Shown in pieces: positions 7,325 to 14,116 of a stretch of 21,467 nucleotides of DNA (positions within the stretch are counted from its first letter, which is position 1; each line of letters begins with the position of its first letter). Origin of the DNA: Candidatus Bathyarchaeota archaeon (GTDB lineage: Archaea; Thermoproteota; Bathyarchaeia; Bathyarchaeales; Bathyarchaeaceae). The notes beneath the pieces were generated by a model. The model worked only from the letters and a program-made list of their open reading frames with translations. It was not told where the DNA came from and searched no databases. The translations under genes were made by a program, and so were the position numbers. The stretch lies in contig CP070749.1 in the NCBI GenBank assembly GCA_020348365.1, positions 631,477 through 652,943 on the forward strand, given 5' to 3'.

Positions 7325-7545
7325 GATTGGGCATGTCTCGCGCCTGATTGCTGTCTCAAGTCTATCATGAGCTTCTTTGAAGAAGTCCCTTTAGAAACTA
7401 GAGGGGGATGCCCAGGATTAAACAACAGTCAACATCTAGTTGTTGACCGTGAACCCTTTGAAAGGGGAGGAATGGGTTACCTATGCAAGGATCGTGTGTG
7501 CAAGCACACTCATCATATAAATCATGTAAATGCATGCATCACCTC
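7325..7545 (+). ncRNA. Candidate structured RNA (five tandem hairpins); strand uncertain
   Basis: The 376-base interval between the CBS gene and pyrC has no gene I can defend but contains a run of short perfect or near-perfect inverted repeats. They are CTTCTTTGAAGAAG (7372-7385), CCCTTTAGAAACTAGAGGG (7387-7405, 8 pairs with one G-U), GTCAACATCTAGTTGTTGAC (7428-7447), CCCTTTGAAAGGG (7454-7466) and GTGTGCAAGCACAC (7496-7509). A TATA-like GAAATATG (7295-7302) lies upstream on the plus strand. An open reading of 107 codons spans the region but lacks an SD, codon bias and recognisable similarity. It is not a tRNA, and I see no RNase P or SRP RNA consensus. Ends are approximate. A DNA-level operator array or the CBS gene's 3' UTR are alternatives. 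Confidence 0.35.
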
Positions 7546-7589
7546 CAACATTGCAGAATCTGTGTCTCAACCCAAAAGAGGGATAGGAA

Positions 7590-7600
7590 AGAAATTTAAC
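7590..7600 (+). promoter_or_regulatory. Probable TATA element of pyrC
   Basis: AGAAATTTAAC lies about 46-56 bases ahead of the TTG start of dihydroorotase. It would give a leader of some 20-25 bases, suggesting pyrC has its own promoter separate from the hairpin region upstream. Confidence 0.35.
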
Positions 7601-7645
7601 AATTCAATCACTGTTGGATATTCAAAATGAGAGGATCAGAGAATC

Positions 7646-8995
7646 TTGCCGGTAGACCTAATTCTTAGCAACGCCAAAATCTACAGTCGAAAAGGGATCA
7701 TCGAGGCAAGTATAGCTATAGACGAAAGTCGGATATTCAAGATAGCCAAGGAGACAAACCTTCCCACAGCCTCGGGAAAACTCGATCTGAAAGGACTCTT
7801 GGTGCTTCCGGGTCTGATAGATTCACATGTTCATCTTAGAGACCAACAGCTTGCGCACAAAGAGAGCTTTTTCAGTGGGACAGCAGCAGCCGCAGCGGGT
7901 GGTGTGACAACTGTTATCGACATGCCAAACAACAAACCTGTGACGATGAGTTCGAAATCTCTTCAAGAGCGCATGGAGATTGCGCAGAGACAGACGGTCG
8001 TCAATGTCGGCTTCTACTCAGCCTTCCCACAGAACTTGAGTGAGATTCATTCGATAGTTGAGGATGGTGCTGTGGCATTCAAGTTGTATCTGTCGCAGAA
8101 AATTGGGGGAGTGAACATCGAAGACGATGAAGCGTTGCTGCAAGCGTTTGATAAGGTTAGTGAAACGAAAGTTCCTGTAGGGGTGCATGCAGAGGACAGA
8201 GAAACAATTGAGAAAGGCAAGAGAGAGCTATTGAAGGCGAAACGTAGGGATGTGGAGGCACATCTTGAAGCGCGTTCTCATGAAGCAGAGAGAAAGGCAA
8301 TACAGCGAACTGTTCATCTTGCGCAACGCACTAGCGCTCACGTCCACCTCTGTCACCTAAGCACAGCAGCAGGATTGAGGGATGTCCTGCAAGCGAAGAG
8401 AGATGGGCTTTCCATCACTTGCGAGGTCACTCCGCACCACTTATTTCTCTCATCGAAGCACCTGAAACAGCTCAAGACGCTGGCTCTCGTCAATCCTCCA
8501 TTGAGAACGAGGAGGGATAACCGTGCTCTATGGGATGCCTTAAGGCGAGGGCGAGTAGATGCGGTATCTACAGACCATGCTCCGCATATGATTGAAGAGA
8601 AGAAGACTGACTCTGTCTGGGATGTGAAGCCGGGGATACCAGGGCTGGAGACCATGCTTCCGCTGTTGCTCACGCGAGTAAACGAAGGTCATTTGTCATT
8701 GTCCATTCTAGCTAGGGCGACTTCAGAAAGGCCTGCGAAGATTTTCAACCTGAAGGATAGAGGGAATCTGGTTGAGGGAAACCACGCCGATCTTGTAGCA
8801 ATAGATATGAAACAAGAATACAAAATCGATTCTTCTAGGTTCCACTCTAAGGCTAAGTATTCTCCGTTTGACGGGTGGAGAGTCAAAGGAAAACCGGTGA
8901 AAACCTTCGTGGATGGAAACCTGGTTATGGATGAGGGAGAGATTGTGGCGGAGCCTGGGACCGGGCAGATCATTCGAAGACCAGAATCTTCATAA
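7646..8995 (+). CDS. pyrC: Dihydroorotase
   Basis: Dihydroorotase cyclises N-carbamoyl-aspartate to dihydroorotate, the third step of pyrimidine biosynthesis. The 449-residue protein is of the long class I type. Metal ligands of the amidohydrolase fold are visible: H61 and H63 in DSHVHLRD, the probably carboxylated K146 in FKLYLSQK, H181 in GVHAED, H237 in HLCHLST and D310 in STDHAPH. R65 and MPNNKP fit substrate binding. Related hydantoinases share the fold, but HLRD and MPNNKP favour dihydroorotase. The TTG start is supported by agreement with the family N-terminus; GAGG (7631-7634) is a rather distant SD. No other pyrimidine gene is nearby. Confidence 0.92.
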   Translation: MPVDLILSNAKIYSRKGIIEASIAIDESRIFKIAKETNLPTASGKLDLKGLLVLPGLIDSHVHLRDQQLAHKESFFSGTAAAAAGGVTTVIDMPNNKPVTMSSKSLQERMEIAQRQTVVNVGFYSAFPQNLSEIHSIVEDGAVAFKLYLSQKIGGVNIEDDEALLQAFDKVSETKVPVGVHAEDRETIEKGKRELLKAKRRDVEAHLEARSHEAERKAIQRTVHLAQRTSAHVHLCHLSTAAGLRDVLQAKRDGLSITCEVTPHHLFLSSKHLKQLKTLALVNPPLRTRRDNRALWDALRRGRVDAVSTDHAPHMIEEKKTDSVWDVKPGIPGLETMLPLLLTRVNEGHLSLSILARATSERPAKIFNLKDRGNLVEGNHADLVAIDMKQEYKIDSSRFHSKAKYSPFDGWRVKGKPVKTFVDGNLVMDEGEIVAEPGTGQIIRRPESS

Positions 8996-9050
8996 CCAAT
9001 ATCGATGCATTCTACCGATGAAAGAGTGCCAAAATTACTGGATTACAGAG

Positions 9051-10883
9051 ATGAGAAGTAGAATGAGTAGAAGAAAGCACACAATCGAGGATTTGGCGAG
9101 ATTCCCTCAAATCTATCTGCCCACAGTCAGCCATTCGAGAGACAAAGTTGCGTTCTACTGGGACAAAACTAGTATCCTAGAGTTATTTGTGTTCGATCTT
9201 AAGACCCATGAGGTTAGACAGGTTAGCCATGGGGAGTGCCCTAGAGCGATACGTGCTGGATTCGTCTGGTTGAGAGATGATAAGAATCTTGTCTTTGCTA
9301 AAGATAAGGCGGGCGATGAAAACCATAACCTAATCGGAATCAACATTCAAACAGGAGACACCGAACAACTGACCAATACTCCGAAGCATCAAGACTATCC
9401 AGTAGATACCAGTCCAGACAAGAAATACATATTGATGCTTTCAACGAGAAAGGGACAGCTCAACTTGTTCAAGTTGAACATAGAAAGGAAGAAAGCAACC
9501 CAGCTTACGAATCATAAGAATCCTACGTGGGGAGGAGTTGCATGGAACCTCAAAGATGATTGGATCGCATATAACGTTAATGAGACAGAGGACCTCCAAA
9601 ACATGGACATCTGGATGGTCAAATCCGACGGAAGTGTGCAAAAGAGGATCGTCTGTATGAACATAGGTTCGCAGGATATTGTAGTTGAATGGAGCGAGGA
9701 CGGTAAGTTGCTGGCATTTACAACGAATGTGAATGGCATAAATCAACCAGGCGTCTACAACATCAAAACAGGGAATATCAAGCTCCTAGGCGAAGAGGAG
9801 TATGAAGAGACCGCGACAGCACTTACAAAGGACGGGCGAAAACTAGTGTGCCTGAGGACCCGCGAAGCGACCGTTACGCCTGTTTTGTATGACCTCGAAA
9901 CTGGCGACGGGGATGTGCTCAAGTTTCCAGCAGGCATCGTGGAAGGAGCAAAACTAGCTTTAGATGACAATCATCTGATCGGAACATTAAATACCCCAAC
10001 TAGCCCGAGCTCTTTGTTCGCATATAACTTCGAAACAAACAGGATTGAAAACCTGATTGACCCACAATATGGTGACATTGATCCAGCCCTTTTCGTTTCT
10101 CCTGAATACGTCAAGTATAGATCCTATGATAACCTTGAGATAGCCGCAATCTTGTACAAGCCAAAACACATTGGGGAAGATGAGAGGCTGCCGGCGCTCG
10201 TTATGATTCATGGCGGTCCAACAGGCCAGTACTTCCAGAATTTTAGCATGTTTGGGCAGATACTGGCTGATGAAGGATACGTACTATTACAGCCCAACAT
10301 CAGGGGAAGCACTGGATATGGAAAGGAATTTCAGGATATGAACCTCATGGATTGGGGTGGAGGCGATCTTGAAGACGCTGCAGCTGGTGCAAAATACCTT
10401 AAGACGCTCTCTTACGTTGATGAGAACCGGATAGGCGTATTCGGCGGAAGCTACGGCGGGTACATGACATTCCTCCAAGTGACCAAGAAACCGGAATTGT
10501 GGAAGGCTGCAACCGCTTGGATAGGAATATCACGTCTCAAGACATTCTATGAAAAATCAAGACCCCATTTCAAGTATTTTCTAAGAATGAACATGGGTGA
10601 TCCAGAAGAGAATGCGGAATTGTGGGAAGACAGGAGCGCTCTCAACTTCGCCGCAAATCTTCAATGTCCACTGCTGATGGTGCACGGCACCAACGACCCA
10701 CGCTGCCCAGTAGAGGAGAGCCGACAATTCAGAGACAAACTGATTGAACTCGGTAGAAAAGAGGGTGAAGATTTCGAGTATGTTGAATTCGGCGATGAGG
10801 GACACGGGGGCTATACTGACATGTCCATGCGCGTCAGGACGTTCAAGTTACTTCTTGACTTCTTCAACAGGAAACTGAAATAA
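9051..10883 (+). CDS. S9-family serine peptidase (prolyl oligopeptidase / acylaminoacyl-peptidase type)
   Basis: A 610-residue peptidase without a signal peptide, so probably cytoplasmic, acting on short peptides. The N-terminal 350 residues form a WD40-like beta-propeller (repeats such as VDTSPDKKYILMLSTRKG and VEWSEDGKLLAFTTN). The C-terminal alpha/beta-hydrolase domain shows MIHGGPTGQY, the nucleophile S467 in GGSYGG, D549 in HGTNDPRCPVEES and H585 in GDEGHGG, completing the Ser-Asp-His triad in canonical order. The frame is open back into pyrC; ATGs at 9018, 9051 and 9063 are all possible and none has a good SD, so the N-terminus is uncertain. Substrate specificity (acyl-peptide, dipeptide or proline) cannot be read from sequence. 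Confidence 0.92.
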   Translation: MRSRMSRRKHTIEDLARFPQIYLPTVSHSRDKVAFYWDKTSILELFVFDLKTHEVRQVSHGECPRAIRAGFVWLRDDKNLVFAKDKAGDENHNLIGINIQTGDTEQLTNTPKHQDYPVDTSPDKKYILMLSTRKGQLNLFKLNIERKKATQLTNHKNPTWGGVAWNLKDDWIAYNVNETEDLQNMDIWMVKSDGSVQKRIVCMNIGSQDIVVEWSEDGKLLAFTTNVNGINQPGVYNIKTGNIKLLGEEEYEETATALTKDGRKLVCLRTREATVTPVLYDLETGDGDVLKFPAGIVEGAKLALDDNHLIGTLNTPTSPSSLFAYNFETNRIENLIDPQYGDIDPALFVSPEYVKYRSYDNLEIAAILYKPKHIGEDERLPALVMIHGGPTGQYFQNFSMFGQILADEGYVLLQPNIRGSTGYGKEFQDMNLMDWGGGDLEDAAAGAKYLKTLSYVDENRIGVFGGSYGGYMTFLQVTKKPELWKAATAWIGISRLKTFYEKSRPHFKYFLRMNMGDPEENAELWEDRSALNFAANLQCPLLMVHGTNDPRCPVEESRQFRDKLIELGRKEGEDFEYVEFGDEGHGGYTDMSMRVRTFKLLLDFFNRKLK

Positions 10884-10927
10884 CATTACAATCCTTGTGG
10901 AGCTTCAGCCGCGACTCAGGTGAATGA

Positions 10928-11404
10928 ATGAAGTTCATTGCAGACGGCATGCTTGGAAAGCTCACGAGATGGCTTCGCATGCTCGGACAGGACGTCGAGT
11001 ATTCCAGATCCCTCAATGATGAGCAGCTGATCAAAACCGCGAAGGCTGAGAATCGTGTCTTGCTAACTCGCGACCTGAAGCTGTATCAGCTAGCTCGGAA
11101 ACAAGGAGTGGATGCCACATTAATCAAGAGCGCAAAGGAAGCTGAAAAGCTTGCCAGCTTGGCGAAACAGTTCAACTTCAAGCTTGAGATCGATGTCACC
11201 ATTTCACGTTGTCCCAAATGTAACACATCCATTAAATCAGTCTCAAAAAACAGCATTCTGGTTAAGATACCTGAGGCGACCTCAACTTACTACGATGAGT
11301 TCTGGGAGTGCTTAGGCTGTGAACAGATATACTGGCGGGGTTCTCACTGGAAGAGGATAGAGAAAACCTTGAAGGCAGCTCGGCAAGCACTGAAAAACCC
11401 ATAG
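10928..11404 (+). CDS. Mut7-C (DUF82) RNase-domain protein with zinc ribbon
   Basis: A 158-residue protein of the Mut7-C family, a PIN-like fold predicted to be an RNase and named for the C-terminus of animal Mut-7. Acidic residues expected for a metal site are D6 (FIADGMLGKLTRWLRMLG, the family signature), D31 and D49 (LLTRDLKLY). The C-terminal half has a four-cysteine zinc ribbon, C95/C98 (CPKC) and C128/C131 (CLGC), followed by YWRGSHWKRI, also typical. It starts 44 bases after the S9 peptidase and could share its transcript. No in vivo substrate is known to me. Confidence 0.88.
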   Translation: MKFIADGMLGKLTRWLRMLGQDVEYSRSLNDEQLIKTAKAENRVLLTRDLKLYQLARKQGVDATLIKSAKEAEKLASLAKQFNFKLEIDVTISRCPKCNTSIKSVSKNSILVKIPEATSTYYDEFWECLGCEQIYWRGSHWKRIEKTLKAARQALKNP

Positions 11405-11474
11405 CCTAATGGAGTCTCTATTCTGGGTACAAAGCCCATTTTGCAGCCTGTTTTGTTTCATTTTTATGAAGCAG

Positions 11475-11484
11475 AGCTTATAGC
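11475..11484 (+). promoter_or_regulatory. Possible TATA element of the kor operon
   Basis: AGCTTATAGC lies about 75-83 bases before the korA ATG; a second candidate, ACTTTATCTC (11506-11515), lies closer. Either would serve a transcript starting inside 11500-11540. The choice between them cannot be made by eye. Confidence 0.25.
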
Positions 11485-11557
11485 TGCGCACAGATACAAA
11501 CACAGACTTTATCTCAAACCCACAACCAAAATACCAACACCAAAGAAGGAAGCACCC

Positions 11558-12709
11558 ATGACCCAGGCAGCGCCACAAAGCACACACTTTTGGCAAGGAA
11601 ATGAAGGCTGCGCAGAAGGAGCCATAGCAGCCGGATGCAGATTCTTCGCAGGATACCCCATCACTCCAGCAACTGAAATAGCCGAACACCTAGCCAAGAG
11701 ACTACCTCAAGTTGGGGGAATAGCCATCCAGATGGAAGATGAAATAGCATCCCTAGGCGCGGTCATTGGCGCGAGCTGGGCAGGAGCAAAAGCCATGACT
11801 GCCACCTCAGGCCCAGGCTTCAGCCTTATGCAAGAGAACATAGGCTACGCCTTCATGACCGAAACACCATGCGTGATCGTAAACATCCAGAGGGCAGGTC
11901 CAAGCACGGGACAAGCCACAAAATGCGGCCAAGGAGATGTCATGCAGACAAGATGGGGAACTCACGGAGATCACGCCATGATAGCACTCTCACCGAACTC
12001 CGTCCAAGAAATGTACAATTTAACAATCAGAGCCTTCAACCTAGCCGAAAGGTACCGAACTCCAGTGGTTTTGCTAGCTGACGAGATAATCGCCCATATG
12101 AGAGAAGAAATCACCACACCACAACTGAAAGAAATAGAAATCGTAGACCGGAAGAAACCGAAAAGAACAGAGAAGACTTTCTTCGGCTCCCAAGATATAC
12201 CACCAATGCCAGCGGTTGGCGAAGGCTATAACATCCCTGTAACGGGGTCAACCCACAATGAAACAGGACACCGTTACACAGCAGACCCAATCGTACACCG
12301 CAAACTCGTGGAGAGGCTGGTCGGCAAAATAGAGAGAAACGCGGATCAACTCATCGAGTATGAAGGCTATAATATCGATGAATGCGAGGCAGGCATAATC
12401 TCTTATGGCTGCACCTCCCGCGCAATCTATGAAACAGTCGAACTCGCAAAGAAGGAGCACATCAAAACTGGATTCATCAGATTGAAAACCATATGGCCCT
12501 TCCCTGACCGAGTTATTCAGAGAATGGCTCAGAACACCAAAGCGCTGTTTGTGGCAGAGATGAACCTTAAGCAGTTGTTCTACGAGGTGAAAAGAGCGGT
12601 AGAAGGCACCGTTTCTGTTTTCCCCATAAACAAGATCGGCGGCGGAGAGATGATAACACCAGGAGAGCTTCTCTCAGAAATCGTTAGGAGGACGAGGAAT
12701 CTTGACTGA
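11558..12709 (+). CDS. korA: 2-oxoacid:ferredoxin oxidoreductase, alpha subunit (probably 2-oxoglutarate)
   Basis: The 383-residue subunit contains the pyrimidine-binding thiamine domain: GNEGCAEGAIAAGCRFFAGYPITPATEIAEH (about 14-44) holds the YPITPSTEI-type family motif, then MEDEIASLGAVIGASWAGAKAMTATSGPGFSLM. The C-terminal domain II carries GCTSRAIYE. The ATG at 11558 sits behind AAGAAGGA; the frame is open further upstream to 11441, but those residues resemble no family N-terminus. Subunits alpha, beta and gamma lie in one operon with overlapping ends. With CoA these enzymes oxidatively decarboxylate a 2-oxoacid and reduce ferredoxin, or run backwards to fix CO2. The separate, short alpha subunit best matches KorA; specificity for 2-oxoglutarate is inferred from family resemblance and from the fumarase/flavoprotein genes nearby. 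Confidence 0.88.
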   Translation: MTQAAPQSTHFWQGNEGCAEGAIAAGCRFFAGYPITPATEIAEHLAKRLPQVGGIAIQMEDEIASLGAVIGASWAGAKAMTATSGPGFSLMQENIGYAFMTETPCVIVNIQRAGPSTGQATKCGQGDVMQTRWGTHGDHAMIALSPNSVQEMYNLTIRAFNLAERYRTPVVLLADEIIAHMREEITTPQLKEIEIVDRKKPKRTEKTFFGSQDIPPMPAVGEGYNIPVTGSTHNETGHRYTADPIVHRKLVERLVGKIERNADQLIEYEGYNIDECEAGIISYGCTSRAIYETVELAKKEHIKTGFIRLKTIWPFPDRVIQRMAQNTKALFVAEMNLKQLFYEVKRAVEGTVSVFPINKIGGGEMITPGELLSEIVRRTRNLD

Positions 12710-13526
12710 GAAATTTTCTGCTCGAAAATACCTGCGGTACATAAAGCTCCCATTCTGCCAAGGTTGCGGAGGACTCACAGTCATGAACTGCTTCCTAAGA
12801 GCTGTCCACGAATTGAGCCACAAAGACCTAAGCACGTTTGTCTTCTGCAGCGGTATCGGATGCGCGTCATGGATTCCATCTCCCTACTTCAAAGCCGACT
12901 CAATCCACACAACCCATGGCAGGAGCATACCTGTCGCGACAGGAGTGAAGCTTGTCCAGCCAAATCTGAACGTCGTGGTTTTCGGCGGAGACGGAGACCT
13001 GGCGGGAATAGGATTAAGCCATCTCATCCACGCAGCACGAAGGAACCTCAACATCACAGCCATAATGGTGAACAATATGATCTACGGAATGACAGGCGGA
13101 CAGGTCGCCCCGACCACACCGCTAGGAGCAGAAACAACAACTACACCATACGGAAATTCTGAATATCCTCTAGACGCAACGCGCCTTGTAGTTGCAGCCG
13201 GAGCAAGCTATGCAGCCCGCTGGACAACAGCCCACCATACACGGCTGAAGGAAGGCATGAAAAAGGCGCTCAAAACGAAGGGCTTCGCCTTCATCGAGGC
13301 AGTTAGCCAGTGCCCAACAGCCTTCGGAAGAAGAGTGGGGCTGAAGACCGCTGCCGACATGCTCCGATGGTTTAAGGAGAACTCTGTGTCAATTGAAGAA
13401 GCCGAAAAAATGGCTGAAGACAAACTTATGCGAAAGATTGTGGTTGGAGAGTTCATCCATCGGGAGTTCCCCACATTCACAGATACAGTGTATGAAGTTA
13501 TGCGGGAGGCGAGAAACAGTGCCTAG
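12702..13526 (+). CDS. korB: 2-oxoacid:ferredoxin oxidoreductase, beta subunit
   Basis: The 274-residue beta subunit binds thiamine diphosphate and a 4Fe-4S cluster. Cluster cysteines are C19 and C22 in FCQGCGG, one in the GIGC segment and one in VSQCPTAFGRR. The ThDP motif is GGDGDLAGIG followed by the VNNMIYGMTGGQVAPTTPLG segment. It starts with TTG (12702-12704), overlapping the end of korA by 8 bases, with an AGGAGGACGAGG SD inside korA, so the two are translationally coupled. Confidence 0.92.
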   Translation: MTEKFSARKYLRYIKLPFCQGCGGLTVMNCFLRAVHELSHKDLSTFVFCSGIGCASWIPSPYFKADSIHTTHGRSIPVATGVKLVQPNLNVVVFGGDGDLAGIGLSHLIHAARRNLNITAIMVNNMIYGMTGGQVAPTTPLGAETTTTPYGNSEYPLDATRLVVAAGASYAARWTTAHHTRLKEGMKKALKTKGFAFIEAVSQCPTAFGRRVGLKTAADMLRWFKENSVSIEEAEKMAEDKLMRKIVVGEFIHREFPTFTDTVYEVMREARNSA

Positions 13527-14064
13527 ACGAGTTGAGATAAGAATAACCGGACTTGGTGGACAGGGCGTCGTTCTGGCGGGAGAGATCCTGGGAAGAGCCG
13601 CAGTCTATGATGGAAAACACGCGGTTCAGACACAAAGCTATGGAGCTGAGGCGAGAGGAAGCGCAGCAAGAAGCGAGGTAATAATCTCAGATGAGAAGAT
13701 AGGGTTTCCGAAGGTTCTAAAATGCGACATTCTGGTGGCGATGAGTCAGAGTGCGTTAGACAAGCATCTGAAAGACCTGAAGGCGAAAGGAACTCTCCTA
13801 ACAGACGAGGATAGCGTAAAGACAATACCAAAGACTAATGCCAGAGTTTTCAGAGTCCCGGCAACCAGAATCGCAGAGACCGAGCTGAAGTCAAGAATCT
13901 ACGCCAATGTAGTTATGTTGGGCGCAGTAATCACAATAACCAACCTAGTCACCAAAGAGGCGACCGAGAAAGCAATAATGAACAGCGTTCCAGAGGAGAC
14001 AAGGAAAAGCAACCTTGAAGGCTTCAGAAAAGGCATGATGCAAGAGTTTATTTACCCCATCTAG
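13519..14064 (+). CDS. korC: 2-oxoacid:ferredoxin oxidoreductase, gamma subunit
   Basis: The 181-residue subunit begins with the family signature ITGLGGQGVVLAGEILGRAA and continues with QTQSYGAEARGSAARSEVIIS, both diagnostic of gamma subunits. GTG (13519-13521) is chosen because it overlaps the korB stop, lies 9 bases after GGGAGG (13504-13509) and matches the family N-terminus; the frame is open further upstream inside korB. No delta (ferredoxin-like, two 4Fe-4S) subunit precedes or follows, so the complex must take electrons to a separate ferredoxin. The operon ends here, facing the aEF-2 gene. Confidence 0.92.
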   Translation: MPRRVEIRITGLGGQGVVLAGEILGRAAVYDGKHAVQTQSYGAEARGSAARSEVIISDEKIGFPKVLKCDILVAMSQSALDKHLKDLKAKGTLLTDEDSVKTIPKTNARVFRVPATRIAETELKSRIYANVVMLGAVITITNLVTKEATEKAIMNSVPEETRKSNLEGFRKGMMQEFIYPI

Positions 14065-14116
14065 TCTGCCAGTCTTCATAGAAACAGTGTGATTGTTGAT
14101 TATCTCTTGATTTGTC

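Noticed and set aside
7307..7630. 107-codon plus-strand frame with several Cys and His residues
   Set aside because: No SD, no codon bias, no recognisable zinc-binding spacing, and it runs through five hairpins that would have to be coincidental; kept only as a refuting possibility for the RNA candidate.
8913..9050. Longer N-terminus of the S9 peptidase reaching into pyrC
   Set aside because: It would overlap 83 bases of a certain gene with no SD; the family core starts after residue 9 of the chosen start.
11441..11557. 39-codon upstream extension of korA
   Set aside because: It runs over the likely promoter, lacks an SD and matches no alpha-subunit N-terminus, whereas the ATG at 11558 has AAGAAGGA before it.
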